Assembly: GCA_946887075.1 (NCBI GenBank)
Contig: CAMPKA010000022.1
Span: 1 to 52,363 of the forward strand
DNA length: 52,363 nt
DNA from: an uncultured Salinimicrobium sp.
GTDB taxonomy: Bacteria > Bacteroidota > Bacteroidia > Flavobacteriales > Flavobacteriaceae
Reading direction: 5' to 3'
In this document: piece by piece, positions 28,701 through 36,288 of the stretch
Layout of the letters: the number at the start of each line of letters is the position of its first letter
How positions within the stretch are numbered: the stretch's first letter is position 1
Translations under genes and position numbers: made by a program
The notes under the pieces: generated by a model
Database searches by the model: none
What the model was told of the DNA's origin: nothing
What the model saw: only the letters and a program-made list of their open reading frames with translations

Positions 28701-28762
28701 ATTTCCTGTGCCTGGAGAAACACAGGGACAAATAAAAACAGCATTAATATTTTAATATTCAT
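25745..28762 (-). CDS. SusC-like TonB-dependent outer-membrane transporter
   Basis: The 1005-aa barrel imports oligosaccharides across the outer membrane with TonB energy. After a signal peptide (ILMLFLFVPVFLQAQ) come a carboxypeptidase-D-like regulatory domain (ITGTVTSSEDQLPLPGVNV) and a plug domain (ILQALEGRVAGLRV and GASASIYGARASGGVIVIKTK). The rest is a 22-strand-type barrel ending in Phe (FGLNVKF). There is no STN domain, so anti-sigma signalling is not expected. It is first in the fructan operon. Confidence 0.95.
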   Translation of the reverse strand: MNIKILMLFLFVPVFLQAQEIDITGTVTSSEDQLPLPGVNVFVQGTEYGTVTDFDGNYQLQDVDPDAVLVFSFIGFETQEVPVRGRSSIDISLSVDTEMLSEVVITGYQQIKRENYTGAVSVVEMEEIAKQSNTNILQALEGRVAGLRVSTDGSPGGGATIRLRGITNSDTTNDSPLFIIDGVPTQAGLNTLNPNDIAEIQILKDGASASIYGARASGGVIVIKTKSGKGKELDLSLNTFTSLSFLRDDIDVLDAFQWAQVYWQAQRNDGVTPSHPQYGNGLEPVFPDFIDEEGLVPAGNTNWQNQVYRTGIKHYYDVGISKGFEEGGIFASGSYTDVKGTMKYTNYQRATFRVNSDFELFDRLRLSENLSVVNQREVNANVAGTAITQHPLIPVYDAEGNFAGPYDGLGDQTNPLATLYRNRNNQNKGWRIFGSLMAELDIYEGLRLTSRYTLDYGNNYGKNYSPVITEGYFGDVEQESTLTTYSNWGVEQTFSNFLTYENEFGNHGFNLLAGIERVRYDNEFFDARRTGYILDDENYTYLSSGSGEQFNSGGGLEWRLQSYFGKLDYNFADKYLLSGTLRYDESSRFPGNQGELFPALSAGWNLHNEDFFWDTNTFSMARIRASYGVTGNQNSSYTYPSYNLFGYRVDYSPYPMSGQDSGTLEQGFNLVQRGILDITWETTTDYNLGADIGFLSNRISLSGNYFFKETENILLFQKLPATANVEAGDPLSNAGTFQTTGWSASISYRNSASRELQFSLDAHISGFVNEVTEIGNGESYFFDNPIRGVLGNPYRKFFGYVADGLFRTEEDIDRHAIQPGAGLGRIRYADINQDGVIDAEDRTFIGDFYPDFSYGFNFNATYRNFDLGMNFSGEQGKDLYNAMRANEFTYGTGNWSTAVLNAWSPDNFDSDIPAVNLTNPNNELRASSYFIEDASYLKLQSLTLGYSLDSNLLQKLNMDSVRLYMQGENVFTLTGYSGLDPELEGISSAIYPIPRIFTFGLNVKF

Positions 28763-29010
28763 ATCGCCGAATTGAGTTCCAAGATTTCAGTTATCTCAAA
28801 CGTTTTCTTACCGGTAAATCCTTATGGTCCTTTTCTGAAACCTTAGGATTTTTTTTGGAAGAGCTGACCGTTTGAAAGTTGGAGCAATTTATGATTAGCT
28901 GAATGGTTAGATGGTTGTCTTTTTGATACTTTTGGGGTGACCATTTGGTATTCCGCTGAAAATTCGGGATTTAGCGCTTGCCGAATTTATATTTTTCTTA
29001 AGATTACTAC
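28763..29010 (+). promoter_or_regulatory. divergent regulatory region between susC and the hybrid regulator
   Basis: This 248-bp stretch holds control sites for both directions. TACTTTTG at 28927-28934 is an exact TAnnTTTG -7 match for the regulator; TATATTTT at 28988-28995 is a near match closer to its ATG. TTACCGGTAA at 28808-28817 is a perfect 10-bp palindrome, next to an imperfect inverted repeat (AATCCTTATGGT at 28817-28828 and its near complement ending at 28850). These are candidate operator sites for the susC promoter. No exact -7 box for susC was found, which fits an activator-dependent promoter. Confidence 0.45.
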
Positions 29011-31677
29011 ATGCGAATGTTCAAATACCTCCTTCTTTCTGTTTTTTCCATTCTCCTGTTGTCTTGTGGCGGACCGCCGAAAGAGGAGATTACCATAGGA
29101 TTTTCCCAGTGCCTGTCCAATGATGCCTGGCGACAGGTAATGAATTCGGAAATCTATACCGAGGCTCACCTGATTGATGATAAAAATATTGAAATTTTAT
29201 ACCGGACAGCAAAGGGAAGTAATCTAAGACAGGTTGAGCAGATCAAAGAATTGATTTCTCTTGGAGTGGATGTCCTTATCGTCTCGCCTAATGAAGCAGC
29301 CCCCCTGACTGATGTGGTAACGAGTGCGTACGAATCGGGAATACCTGTCATCGTGATCGATCGTAATATAAATTCCAGGGAGTTCACAAGTTTTATAGGA
29401 GGTAATAATTTTGAGGTGGGGATATTGGCCGGAACCATGGCGCTGAACAAGCTGGACGAAAGGGGGATAGAGACAGGTAAGATCCTTCAGGTTACAGGAT
29501 TACCAGGTTCTTCTCCTGCCGAGCAGCGACAAAATGGGTTTAGTCAAAATATCCGCAACAATTCTTCGCATGAAATAGAGATTCTCCACGCGGACTGGCA
29601 GGAAGAAACGGCATACCGGAAACTGGATAGCCTATATGAAAATTCAGAAGCGGACTATGACCTCATTTTTGCCCATAATGATGAAATGGCCAATGCCGCA
29701 TATCGGGTCGCCAAAAAGTTTTCAAAGGACCCCCTGATCCTTGGAGTAGACGGGCTCACAACAGAGAACGGGGGAGTGGCAATGGTTCTGAATGATCAAA
29801 TTGACGGGACCATTTCTTATCCTACGGGCGGGAATCTTGCAGTGAGGTTGGCTCTCGATATTTTAGAGGGTGCCCAGGTGGAAAAATTCAATTACCTCAA
29901 CACCTTTGCAATTGACTCCCGAAATGCAGAAACGTTGATGAATGAGGGGAGGAGACTCCAGGACCAAAAGGAGAAACTTCGGAGCCTCATCGAAAGAAAT
30001 GATGATCTCAATTTCAACCTAGAAAGGCAGACAGAATTTATCTATTTGTCCCTGATACTGATTTTCCTGCTTTTGCTTACTTCTGGTACCATCTTCTACT
30101 TTTTTTATCACAAGAACAGGGCAAACAAGCTGCTGCTGGATAAGCAGGACGTGATTGACAACCAGAATCAGTATATCAGGAAACAGAGGGATCATCTTCT
30201 GACCACTGTAAAAAAGATGGAGGAGCTCACCGAATTAAAGACGAATTTTTTCACCAATATTTCCCATGAGTTCAAGACCCTTCTTACTGTTGTCAAACTC
30301 GATATCGATAAACTGAACGCTACTGATTCCCGAATTCACCACCTTAGAAATAATATAACAAAGCTCACCAAGACCCTGAATCAGCTCCTTCACTTTCAAA
30401 AAGTGGAGAACTCCGATTATCCCGTGAATTTCGAGTACGGAGACATCGGACGTCTGATCCGGGAAATTGTTGAAAACTTCAGAACCAGTGCTGAGTCCAA
30501 AGGCCTCCTTCTTAAGATGGACACCCCGCCAGTCTACTGTGACTTCGACAGGGATATCATGGAGAAAATCCTGACAAACATCGTTCATAATGCGATCAAG
30601 TATACAGAGGAAGGAGAAATACGAATTGAATTGAGCAAGGCAGGAGATCTGACGAGGATTAAAATCAGGGATACCGGCATCGGCATTCCGGGGCATGAGA
30701 AAAGCAAGATCTTTGAAAGATTTGAACATTCCTCAATATCTGATTTCACAGAGGATTCTTCAGGGATCGGTCTGGATTTCAGCATGAACCTCATCTTGAT
30801 GCAGGACGGAAATATAGAGGTGGAAAGCACTGAAGGGGAGGGATCGGAGTTTATTGTGACTTTTCCCACAAGACAGAGATCGGTACCCCCTGTGGATGTC
30901 TCAGGAAGCCTGGAAAATGCAGAGAAGCTAAAACCAAAAATCCTGATTGTGGAGGATACGGACCAGATTCGGTTACGGATGAAGGAAATATTGCAGGGGG
31001 ATTATCAGATAATTGAGGCTGCAGATGGGCTCGAAGGTTATGAAAAAACCTGTTATCACAATCCAGATCTGATCATCACTGATCTTCTTATGCCCAAATT
31101 AGACGGAATTGAGTTCTCCCAGAAAGTTTTTTCGAATCCTGTGACTATGGGAATCCCAATAATCCTGCTATCGGCTGTAAACAGTGACGAGTCCATAATC
31201 AGAGGCTACAAAATCGGAGCAGATGACTATATAACTAAACCCTTTAATCCTGAGACGCTGAAAGCTCGCGTTCGGAACCTTCTGGAGAAAAGGACAGCTT
31301 CAAGAGAAAAAGATTTCGAAGGTCTGGAGCAGATCAAGAGCGCTGGAGACAAGGATGCCATGTTTTTGAATAAGATCAAAGAAATCGTGTTCGAAAACAT
31401 TTCTAATCAGGATTTCAAAATTGATGAAGTTGTAAGCAAAGTGGGGATGTCCCGTTCCAAATTTTACAGGAAATTGAAGAACATTACCGGGATTTCACCC
31501 GTCAATTATTTACGGAAGATCAAGCTGGAGTATGCGGCCCAGGTAATCCTGAAGTCGGACCATACTATTTCAGAAGTCGCTTATCTCTCGGGATTTTCCG
31601 ATGTTAAGTACTTCACGAAGTGTTTTCTCAAGGAGTTTAAAGAGTATCCGTCGGAATACCGAAAGAAGTTCCAATAA
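29011..31677 (+). CDS. hybrid two-component system regulator with periplasmic sugar-binding sensor
   Basis: The 888-aa protein joins a full phosphorelay in one chain. It has a signal/lipobox-like start (LLLSC), a LacI-type periplasmic binding domain at about 27-310 (IGFSQCLSNDAWRQ, ILGVDGLTTENGG), and a membrane helix at about 343-367. HisKA follows with His419 in ISHEFKTLLT (usual P is L), then HATPase (NIVHNAIKYT, DTGIGIP), a receiver with Asp691 in ITDLLMPKLDG, and an AraC HTH (about 785-888). In B. theta the homologous sensor BT1754 binds fructose. It most likely activates the divergent susC operon. Confidence 0.93.
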   Translation: MRMFKYLLLSVFSILLLSCGGPPKEEITIGFSQCLSNDAWRQVMNSEIYTEAHLIDDKNIEILYRTAKGSNLRQVEQIKELISLGVDVLIVSPNEAAPLTDVVTSAYESGIPVIVIDRNINSREFTSFIGGNNFEVGILAGTMALNKLDERGIETGKILQVTGLPGSSPAEQRQNGFSQNIRNNSSHEIEILHADWQEETAYRKLDSLYENSEADYDLIFAHNDEMANAAYRVAKKFSKDPLILGVDGLTTENGGVAMVLNDQIDGTISYPTGGNLAVRLALDILEGAQVEKFNYLNTFAIDSRNAETLMNEGRRLQDQKEKLRSLIERNDDLNFNLERQTEFIYLSLILIFLLLLTSGTIFYFFYHKNRANKLLLDKQDVIDNQNQYIRKQRDHLLTTVKKMEELTELKTNFFTNISHEFKTLLTVVKLDIDKLNATDSRIHHLRNNITKLTKTLNQLLHFQKVENSDYPVNFEYGDIGRLIREIVENFRTSAESKGLLLKMDTPPVYCDFDRDIMEKILTNIVHNAIKYTEEGEIRIELSKAGDLTRIKIRDTGIGIPGHEKSKIFERFEHSSISDFTEDSSGIGLDFSMNLILMQDGNIEVESTEGEGSEFIVTFPTRQRSVPPVDVSGSLENAEKLKPKILIVEDTDQIRLRMKEILQGDYQIIEAADGLEGYEKTCYHNPDLIITDLLMPKLDGIEFSQKVFSNPVTMGIPIILLSAVNSDESIIRGYKIGADDYITKPFNPETLKARVRNLLEKRTASREKDFEGLEQIKSAGDKDAMFLNKIKEIVFENISNQDFKIDEVVSKVGMSRSKFYRKLKNITGISPVNYLRKIKLEYAAQVILKSDHTISEVAYLSGFSDVKYFTKCFLKEFKEYPSEYRKKFQ

Positions 31678-31680
31678 AAA

Positions 31681-31708
31681 ACCTCCGGCGCATTGGGCTG
31701 CCGGAGGT
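31681..31708. terminator. bidirectional terminator between the hybrid regulator and the DUF4960-like gene
   Basis: A perfect 9-bp stem (ACCTCCGGC/GCCGGAGGT, 10-base loop) lies between the two convergent genes. It has an A-run on the left and a short T-rich run on the right, so it can act on both strands. Confidence 0.8.
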
Positions 31709-31734
31709 TCATTATTCAACCTAGATGTCAGGAT

Positions 31735-33444
31735 CTAGTTCTCGATCAGGTATTCAATGCTGTTAATCGTGAATTCTTCAACATTGGACCGGAAGGTATT
31801 TGTCCTGCCATCATTCATTTCCCATTCATAGGCAGCAATACCAATAGCTATGATGGTACCCTCATAATTTTCAGTGGGAAGGAACTCAATGGCTGCGATA
31901 CAACACATATCCGTTACATGTTGCCAGGTCCCCAGAATTTTCGAATCGGTGAGTTCTTCGAACTCTGCTCCGCGTTCTACACTAGCATGGGGTGCTGTGA
32001 GTTCAGGAACTGCTCCAAGATCCCACATCGAATTGTGATCCTCTTTATATCCCGGGCCGATGAAGGGTACGAAGCTGTGTCCGATGGATTCCCCTGGTAC
32101 AATTTCATCCGTCAGAGTAAGTCCTTCAAACGCGGGATGGCTTGTGACATCAGTAGGAAGACCTGTTGTAAAATTCATTCCCCAGTTATCAGGGTTTGGT
32201 CCCCCTGCGCCGTTGCCCGCTATTCCCGGTTCATATGGTATTCTCCCCAGATCATCGATTATTCGGGTTCCGAATCCTCCTAAAAAGAGATCTCCTCCCT
32301 CTTTTACGTACTGGGTAAGGGCGGTAAGGGAAGCTGCGGTCAGATTTCCATCAGGATTGTCAAAGCTACCGGTATTGTCATAGTAATAAACAACAACAGA
32401 AATATCAGCAAGATCCTCTGAGGTAAATTGTCCGTTTTGAAGATAAACGAAATTTTCACCGTAGTAATCCTTCAGAAACTCGGCCGCTGCTTTTGTGTCG
32501 GGTTCAGAAATGCTTGAGACATCGCTTGCACTTCCCAGGAATCCGACCTTTTGAGGAGTCGTCACAGAGACCTCATAGGAGACTGTGGTATTGTTTAACG
32601 AGACCTCGAAAGTCACAGGTCCGCTGCTGAAATCCACTACCCCGTCTGCAGTAGGGGTCACTGTTGCTCCGTTGGGTACAGAAACCTGGACCTGAACCGC
32701 ACTGAGATCCGTTCCCGCAGGGACTGAAACAGAAACAGTCTTGTTTTCCTGATCGATGGTGCCCGTAGCTGTAACGGGAGACAGAATTTCAAATGCATTG
32801 ATAGTAGGTTCTGCCCGCTCCTCGACACTGACCTCGTATACGGTCGTCGTGCCAAAAGAAGAGACGGCCACCTCTATGGGACCCTCGGAAAAATCCAGGA
32901 CTGAGCCTGATTCGGGTGTCACGGTTGCTCCTTCTGAGGTTTCGAATTCTACGGTTAGTGCAGAAAGATCAGTTCCTATAGGTACTTTGGCAGTAGCCCG
33001 CTTTAAGGTCTGGTTTACTGTTCCGGACTCCTGCACCGGTTCAATTATACTGAAGCCAATGAGTTTAGGCGGTTCCGCCTTGTTTACACTTACTTTATAA
33101 TTGACGGTTTTAAAGCCCTTGGAAACATGAAAATTAACATGGCCTGCAGAAAAATCTACTGTTGAACCGGACTCGGGATCCACTGTTGCACCCTCAGAAG
33201 TTGTGAACTCTACTTTTACCTCGCTGAGATCAGTATCCTGTGGCACGGTTACTTCAATCGTTTTCGCTTCTTCATCAATAGATGCAGTGGCATCGACAGG
33301 TGAAGTGATAGAAAATTCTGAAATGTAAGGTGTCGCAGGGACTTCTACGAAATCGTCCTCTGTCTCACAGGAGATGATTCCCAAAACTGTTAAACAGAAA
33401 ATTGCCAGAGGGAATGCAATCTTCATGTTGTTGAATCGAATCAT
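31735..33444 (-). CDS. repeat-containing DUF4960-like lipoprotein, probable surface fructan-binding protein
   Basis: The 569-aa protein has a lipoprotein signal ending LTVLGIISC (Cys26). Three similar Ig-like repeats of about 85 residues follow, each with a TDLS..V..S.GATV.P pattern and a ..VDFS.G.V motif, then a C-terminal domain resembling DUF4960 (VGFLGSASDVSSISEPDTKA onward). An alternative ATG lies at 33426. It converges on the regulator and is separate from the susC operon. A glycan-capture role is inferred from the lipid anchor, the repeats and the fructan context; I see no enzyme active site. TACTTTTA (33475-33468) may be its -7 element. Confidence 0.7.
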   Translation of the reverse strand: MIRFNNMKIAFPLAIFCLTVLGIISCETEDDFVEVPATPYISEFSITSPVDATASIDEEAKTIEVTVPQDTDLSEVKVEFTTSEGATVDPESGSTVDFSAGHVNFHVSKGFKTVNYKVSVNKAEPPKLIGFSIIEPVQESGTVNQTLKRATAKVPIGTDLSALTVEFETSEGATVTPESGSVLDFSEGPIEVAVSSFGTTTVYEVSVEERAEPTINAFEILSPVTATGTIDQENKTVSVSVPAGTDLSAVQVQVSVPNGATVTPTADGVVDFSSGPVTFEVSLNNTTVSYEVSVTTPQKVGFLGSASDVSSISEPDTKAAAEFLKDYYGENFVYLQNGQFTSEDLADISVVVYYYDNTGSFDNPDGNLTAASLTALTQYVKEGGDLFLGGFGTRIIDDLGRIPYEPGIAGNGAGGPNPDNWGMNFTTGLPTDVTSHPAFEGLTLTDEIVPGESIGHSFVPFIGPGYKEDHNSMWDLGAVPELTAPHASVERGAEFEELTDSKILGTWQHVTDMCCIAAIEFLPTENYEGTIIAIGIAAYEWEMNDGRTNTFRSNVEEFTINSIEYLIEN

Positions 33445-33641
33445 AATATTTTGTTTAGAATTTGTTTTAAAAGTATCAGATCTTGCTGGTAAGAGCGGTG
33501 GTCAATTTGTTCAAAGGTGGGTGAAAAACAATTTTTTTCCCTGATTTCGCTGAGACGTGATCGGATCAAGACAGATTTTCTTCTTTTTCTGTGGTTCTGC
33601 TCTTGAAAAATAGAACCGATCCGAGATGTGGGCCAATTCCT

Positions 33642-35372
33642 TTAAAGGTGGGAATTTGGCTCATGGGAATTATTATTGCAAAACAAGAGGCTGTAATTGA
33701 TCCATTGCCATAGATGAAAACTGCTGTGGTTTTCCCCGCGTAGATACTTCTGCCATTCGCGGTCGATTTCAGGATGATCAAACCAATCTGAATGAGGGCT
33801 TTTTCTCATGCAATCAAGCTGCTCCTGTACAAATTCTTTCAATTCCTCTTTTAGCCATTCTCGTTGTGGAGTCTGGAGTGGTCTTTTAGGTGCATTGGCA
33901 ACTCCAGAGCCAGCTAATTTCCTCAGAATATCCCGCAACATATACTTTTGTTGATTCCCTCTTTTTTTGAACTCTTCGGGTTGTGCAAACGCAAATTCGA
34001 CCAACCGATAATCCAAAAAGGGCTCCCTTAATTCTGTACTCGCCGCCATTGATATTCTGTCATTGAATCGCAAGGCTCTAGGTATTTTGGTAAAAAACAG
34101 ATCTCTATATTGCTTGTTTTGAAGTTCGTCTGTGAAGGGTTTGGGGTATTCCGGTTTTTCTGCCATTGCAGCAAAGTCAGGATTGAGAACGTTCTTTCGG
34201 AAAGGATTCTGATTGACACCCTGAATGGTTTGATCATCCTTCCAGTAATAATCATAACCCGCCCACTGTTCATCCATGCCCTGACCGTCCAAAAGAACTT
34301 TGATCCCGTTATGCTTTGCGGTGTGGAATAATTTGGCGTAGGCCAGGGTTGGAATACCTCCGAATGGCTCGTCCTGAATGGTGGAAACATGGGCTGCGGC
34401 CGCGGGTACTTCCTCTGCTGAGAATTTCACCTTGTGCAGGGTGTTCTTTGTGCCTGATATGATCTCCTCTACCCATGGGAGTTCATCATATCGATCATCA
34501 CCTGTATAAAAGGTATATGCATGGAGCGATTTGTCCGGTCTTTCGTTGCTGATCAATGCTAGTAGAAGGGAACTGTCCACCCCGCCGCTGATATTGAATC
34601 CCACCGGGACATCAGCCCTGAAGCGTAAGCTAATAGAATCCTTTAGAAGGGTTTCAAAAAATAGTTTTGCCTCCCCGTAAGGCATCTGTTTTATCAGCTT
34701 CACTCGATCCTGAAAATTATACCACTTTTCGGTTTTAAATTTTCCTTGAGAAAACACAATGCTATGGCCACCAGGAAGTTGCTGGATATTCTCGAAAAAG
34801 GTCTGGTCAGGTTGACCGTAGGATCCGTAACTGAAGTAACTAGACCAGGTATTGAGATTAGCCTCCCTTCGGTTCAGAACCGCCTGGATCCCTTTGATTT
34901 CACTAGAGAAGTACAAGTTATTACCGTCCAGGCTGTAGAAGAATGGTTTTACGCCGAATCTGTCTCTTGCACCGAAAAAGGTCTTGGAGACATTATCCCA
35001 GATCCCGAATGAAAACATGCCGTTGAGCTTGTGAAGGCAATTCTGACCCCAATGTAAGAATGCGGCCAGTAATACTTCCGTATCTGAAGAAGTTCTGAAA
35101 GAGTAAAAGCCCTTCAGTTCCTGTCGGAGTTCCTGATAATTATAAATTTCTCCATTGAAGGTCAGCAGGAATCTTCCGGATTCGTCCTGAAAGGGTTCAT
35201 TAGCCTCTGAAGAAAGATCAATAATGGACAGCCGGTTGTGACCTATCGTCGCAGAGTCAGGATCTTCATAAATTCCGCGGTGATCTGGTCCCCTATGGGG
35301 CATTCGGGAAAGCATCTTTAAAATTTTAGCTCTTGATGCCTCAGAACCGATTATCCCTGCTATTGCGCACAT
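33642..35372 (-). CDS. AsnB-like glutamine-hydrolysing asparagine synthetase / sugar amidotransferase
   Basis: The 576-aa product has a class II glutaminase domain with Cys2 as nucleophile (MCAIAGIIG) and RLSIIDLSSEANEPF, NGEIYN and SSDTEVLL motifs. The synthetase domain has the P-loop SGGVDSSLL and DGQGMDEQWAGYDYY. Such proteins make asparagine, or in polysaccharide clusters amidate uronic or other acidic sugars. It shares one base with the stop of the NeuA-like gene (TAATG), so it is co-translated with a surface-sugar gene. Sugar modification is the more likely role, by context only. Confidence 0.85.
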   Translation of the reverse strand: MCAIAGIIGSEASRAKILKMLSRMPHRGPDHRGIYEDPDSATIGHNRLSIIDLSSEANEPFQDESGRFLLTFNGEIYNYQELRQELKGFYSFRTSSDTEVLLAAFLHWGQNCLHKLNGMFSFGIWDNVSKTFFGARDRFGVKPFFYSLDGNNLYFSSEIKGIQAVLNRREANLNTWSSYFSYGSYGQPDQTFFENIQQLPGGHSIVFSQGKFKTEKWYNFQDRVKLIKQMPYGEAKLFFETLLKDSISLRFRADVPVGFNISGGVDSSLLLALISNERPDKSLHAYTFYTGDDRYDELPWVEEIISGTKNTLHKVKFSAEEVPAAAAHVSTIQDEPFGGIPTLAYAKLFHTAKHNGIKVLLDGQGMDEQWAGYDYYWKDDQTIQGVNQNPFRKNVLNPDFAAMAEKPEYPKPFTDELQNKQYRDLFFTKIPRALRFNDRISMAASTELREPFLDYRLVEFAFAQPEEFKKRGNQQKYMLRDILRKLAGSGVANAPKRPLQTPQREWLKEELKEFVQEQLDCMRKSPHSDWFDHPEIDREWQKYLRGENHSSFHLWQWINYSLLFCNNNSHEPNSHL

Positions 35373-36055
35373 TACCCAAGCATTTTTTCAGCTCTTGCCA
35401 AGTCTGAAGAGCTATCAATGTTAATATAAGGGTCTTCAGAAGTCTCTATATAACCAAGTCTTTCTCCATACAATGATTTTTTCTCAAGAAGCACTTGTGT
35501 CTGAGTGAGGTACAAAGCTCCATCACGATGATATGCTTGTGGAAGATCCTGTCTCCTGCTGATGATACTGTGATCACCTGTTGAGATAATCAATTTACCA
35601 TCGCGCTCTTCGAAAACCCAGTGGGGATTGTAATCCTCGGGGACTTTACGAACTGAAACAAGGGCATCATATTGCCCATTAATGAATTTCCTTACCGCTT
35701 CATCAATAAGTCCTTTTCTACGAAAAGGTGCAGTAGGTTGCAGAAGACAAACTGCGTCAAACAATTCTCCTTTATTAAGAAAGAAATTAAGAGCATGAAG
35801 TACAACTTCAAGGGAAGAAGCCGTATCATTAGACAATTCTTCCGGACGAATGAATGGAACCTCCAGCCCAAGATGCTGACATGTTTTTATAATCTCGGGA
35901 TCGTCTGAACTTAAAATCACCCGAGTCAGAAGTTTCGATTCTCTGGCGGATTCAATGGTATACTGGATCAGGGGCTTCCCCCCGAGTTTCCTAATATTCT
36001 TTCCTGGTAATCCTTTGCTTCCTCCTCGGGCGGGAATAATTCCTAAGATTTTCAA
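35372..36055 (-). CDS. NeuA-like acylneuraminate cytidylyltransferase
   Basis: The 227-aa enzyme belongs to the CMP-nonulosonate synthetases (CMP-sialic, -legionaminic or -pseudaminic acid). It has IIPARGGSKGLPGKNIR, the conserved nucleotide-binding loop, LLQPTAPFR, and a DGALYLT segment near the end. The frame has no ATG: TTG at 36055 gives the standard family N-terminus (MKILGIIPARGG). A TTG at 36070 would add five residues but lies in a -7 promoter element. No neuB gene is in the window, so the substrate is uncertain. Confidence 0.85.
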   Translation of the reverse strand: MKILGIIPARGGSKGLPGKNIRKLGGKPLIQYTIESARESKLLTRVILSSDDPEIIKTCQHLGLEVPFIRPEELSNDTASSLEVVLHALNFFLNKGELFDAVCLLQPTAPFRRKGLIDEAVRKFINGQYDALVSVRKVPEDYNPHWVFEERDGKLIISTGDHSIISRRQDLPQAYHRDGALYLTQTQVLLEKKSLYGERLGYIETSEDPYINIDSSSDLARAEKMLG

Positions 36056-36067
36056 ACTGTTTTTTTT

Positions 36068-36075
36068 CAAATGTA
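36068..36075 (-). promoter_or_regulatory. promoter -7 element, TACATTTG, for neuA-asnB
   Basis: An exact TAnnTTTG match on the minus strand, 12 bp before the chosen TTG start at 36055. It overlaps the TTG at 36070 and argues that this is not the start. Confidence 0.5.
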
Positions 36076-36131
36076 GGAAATATGGAGAACGAAGAAAGTA
36101 TCAAAATAATCTCCATAAAAGACCCACTTTC

Positions 36132-36242
36132 CTATTTAATCTTTTCCTGGAGATAGTCCAATTGTCTCCTGACCCGAGGAGAATGGACTTTAACTTTGAC
36201 TACTGTTGTTAAAACTGCTTTATGAAAGTCGGTCTCGATAGA
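36132..36242 (-). pseudogene. short open frame in the neuC-neuA gap, possible gene remnant
   Basis: The minus strand carries 36 open codons ending in TAG at 36134-36132, with no ATG. The translation reads like a C-terminal end (…VHSPRVRRQLDYLQEKIK). It sits in the 233-bp gap between neuC and neuA, where a neuB gene is often found. It does not resemble a NeuB C-terminus that I know, so it could be a remnant of another gene or chance. Confidence 0.2.
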
Positions 36243-36288
36243 TTACAGAATTAATGGATTCTTCCCGGAAGCAGATTTCAATGGTTCC

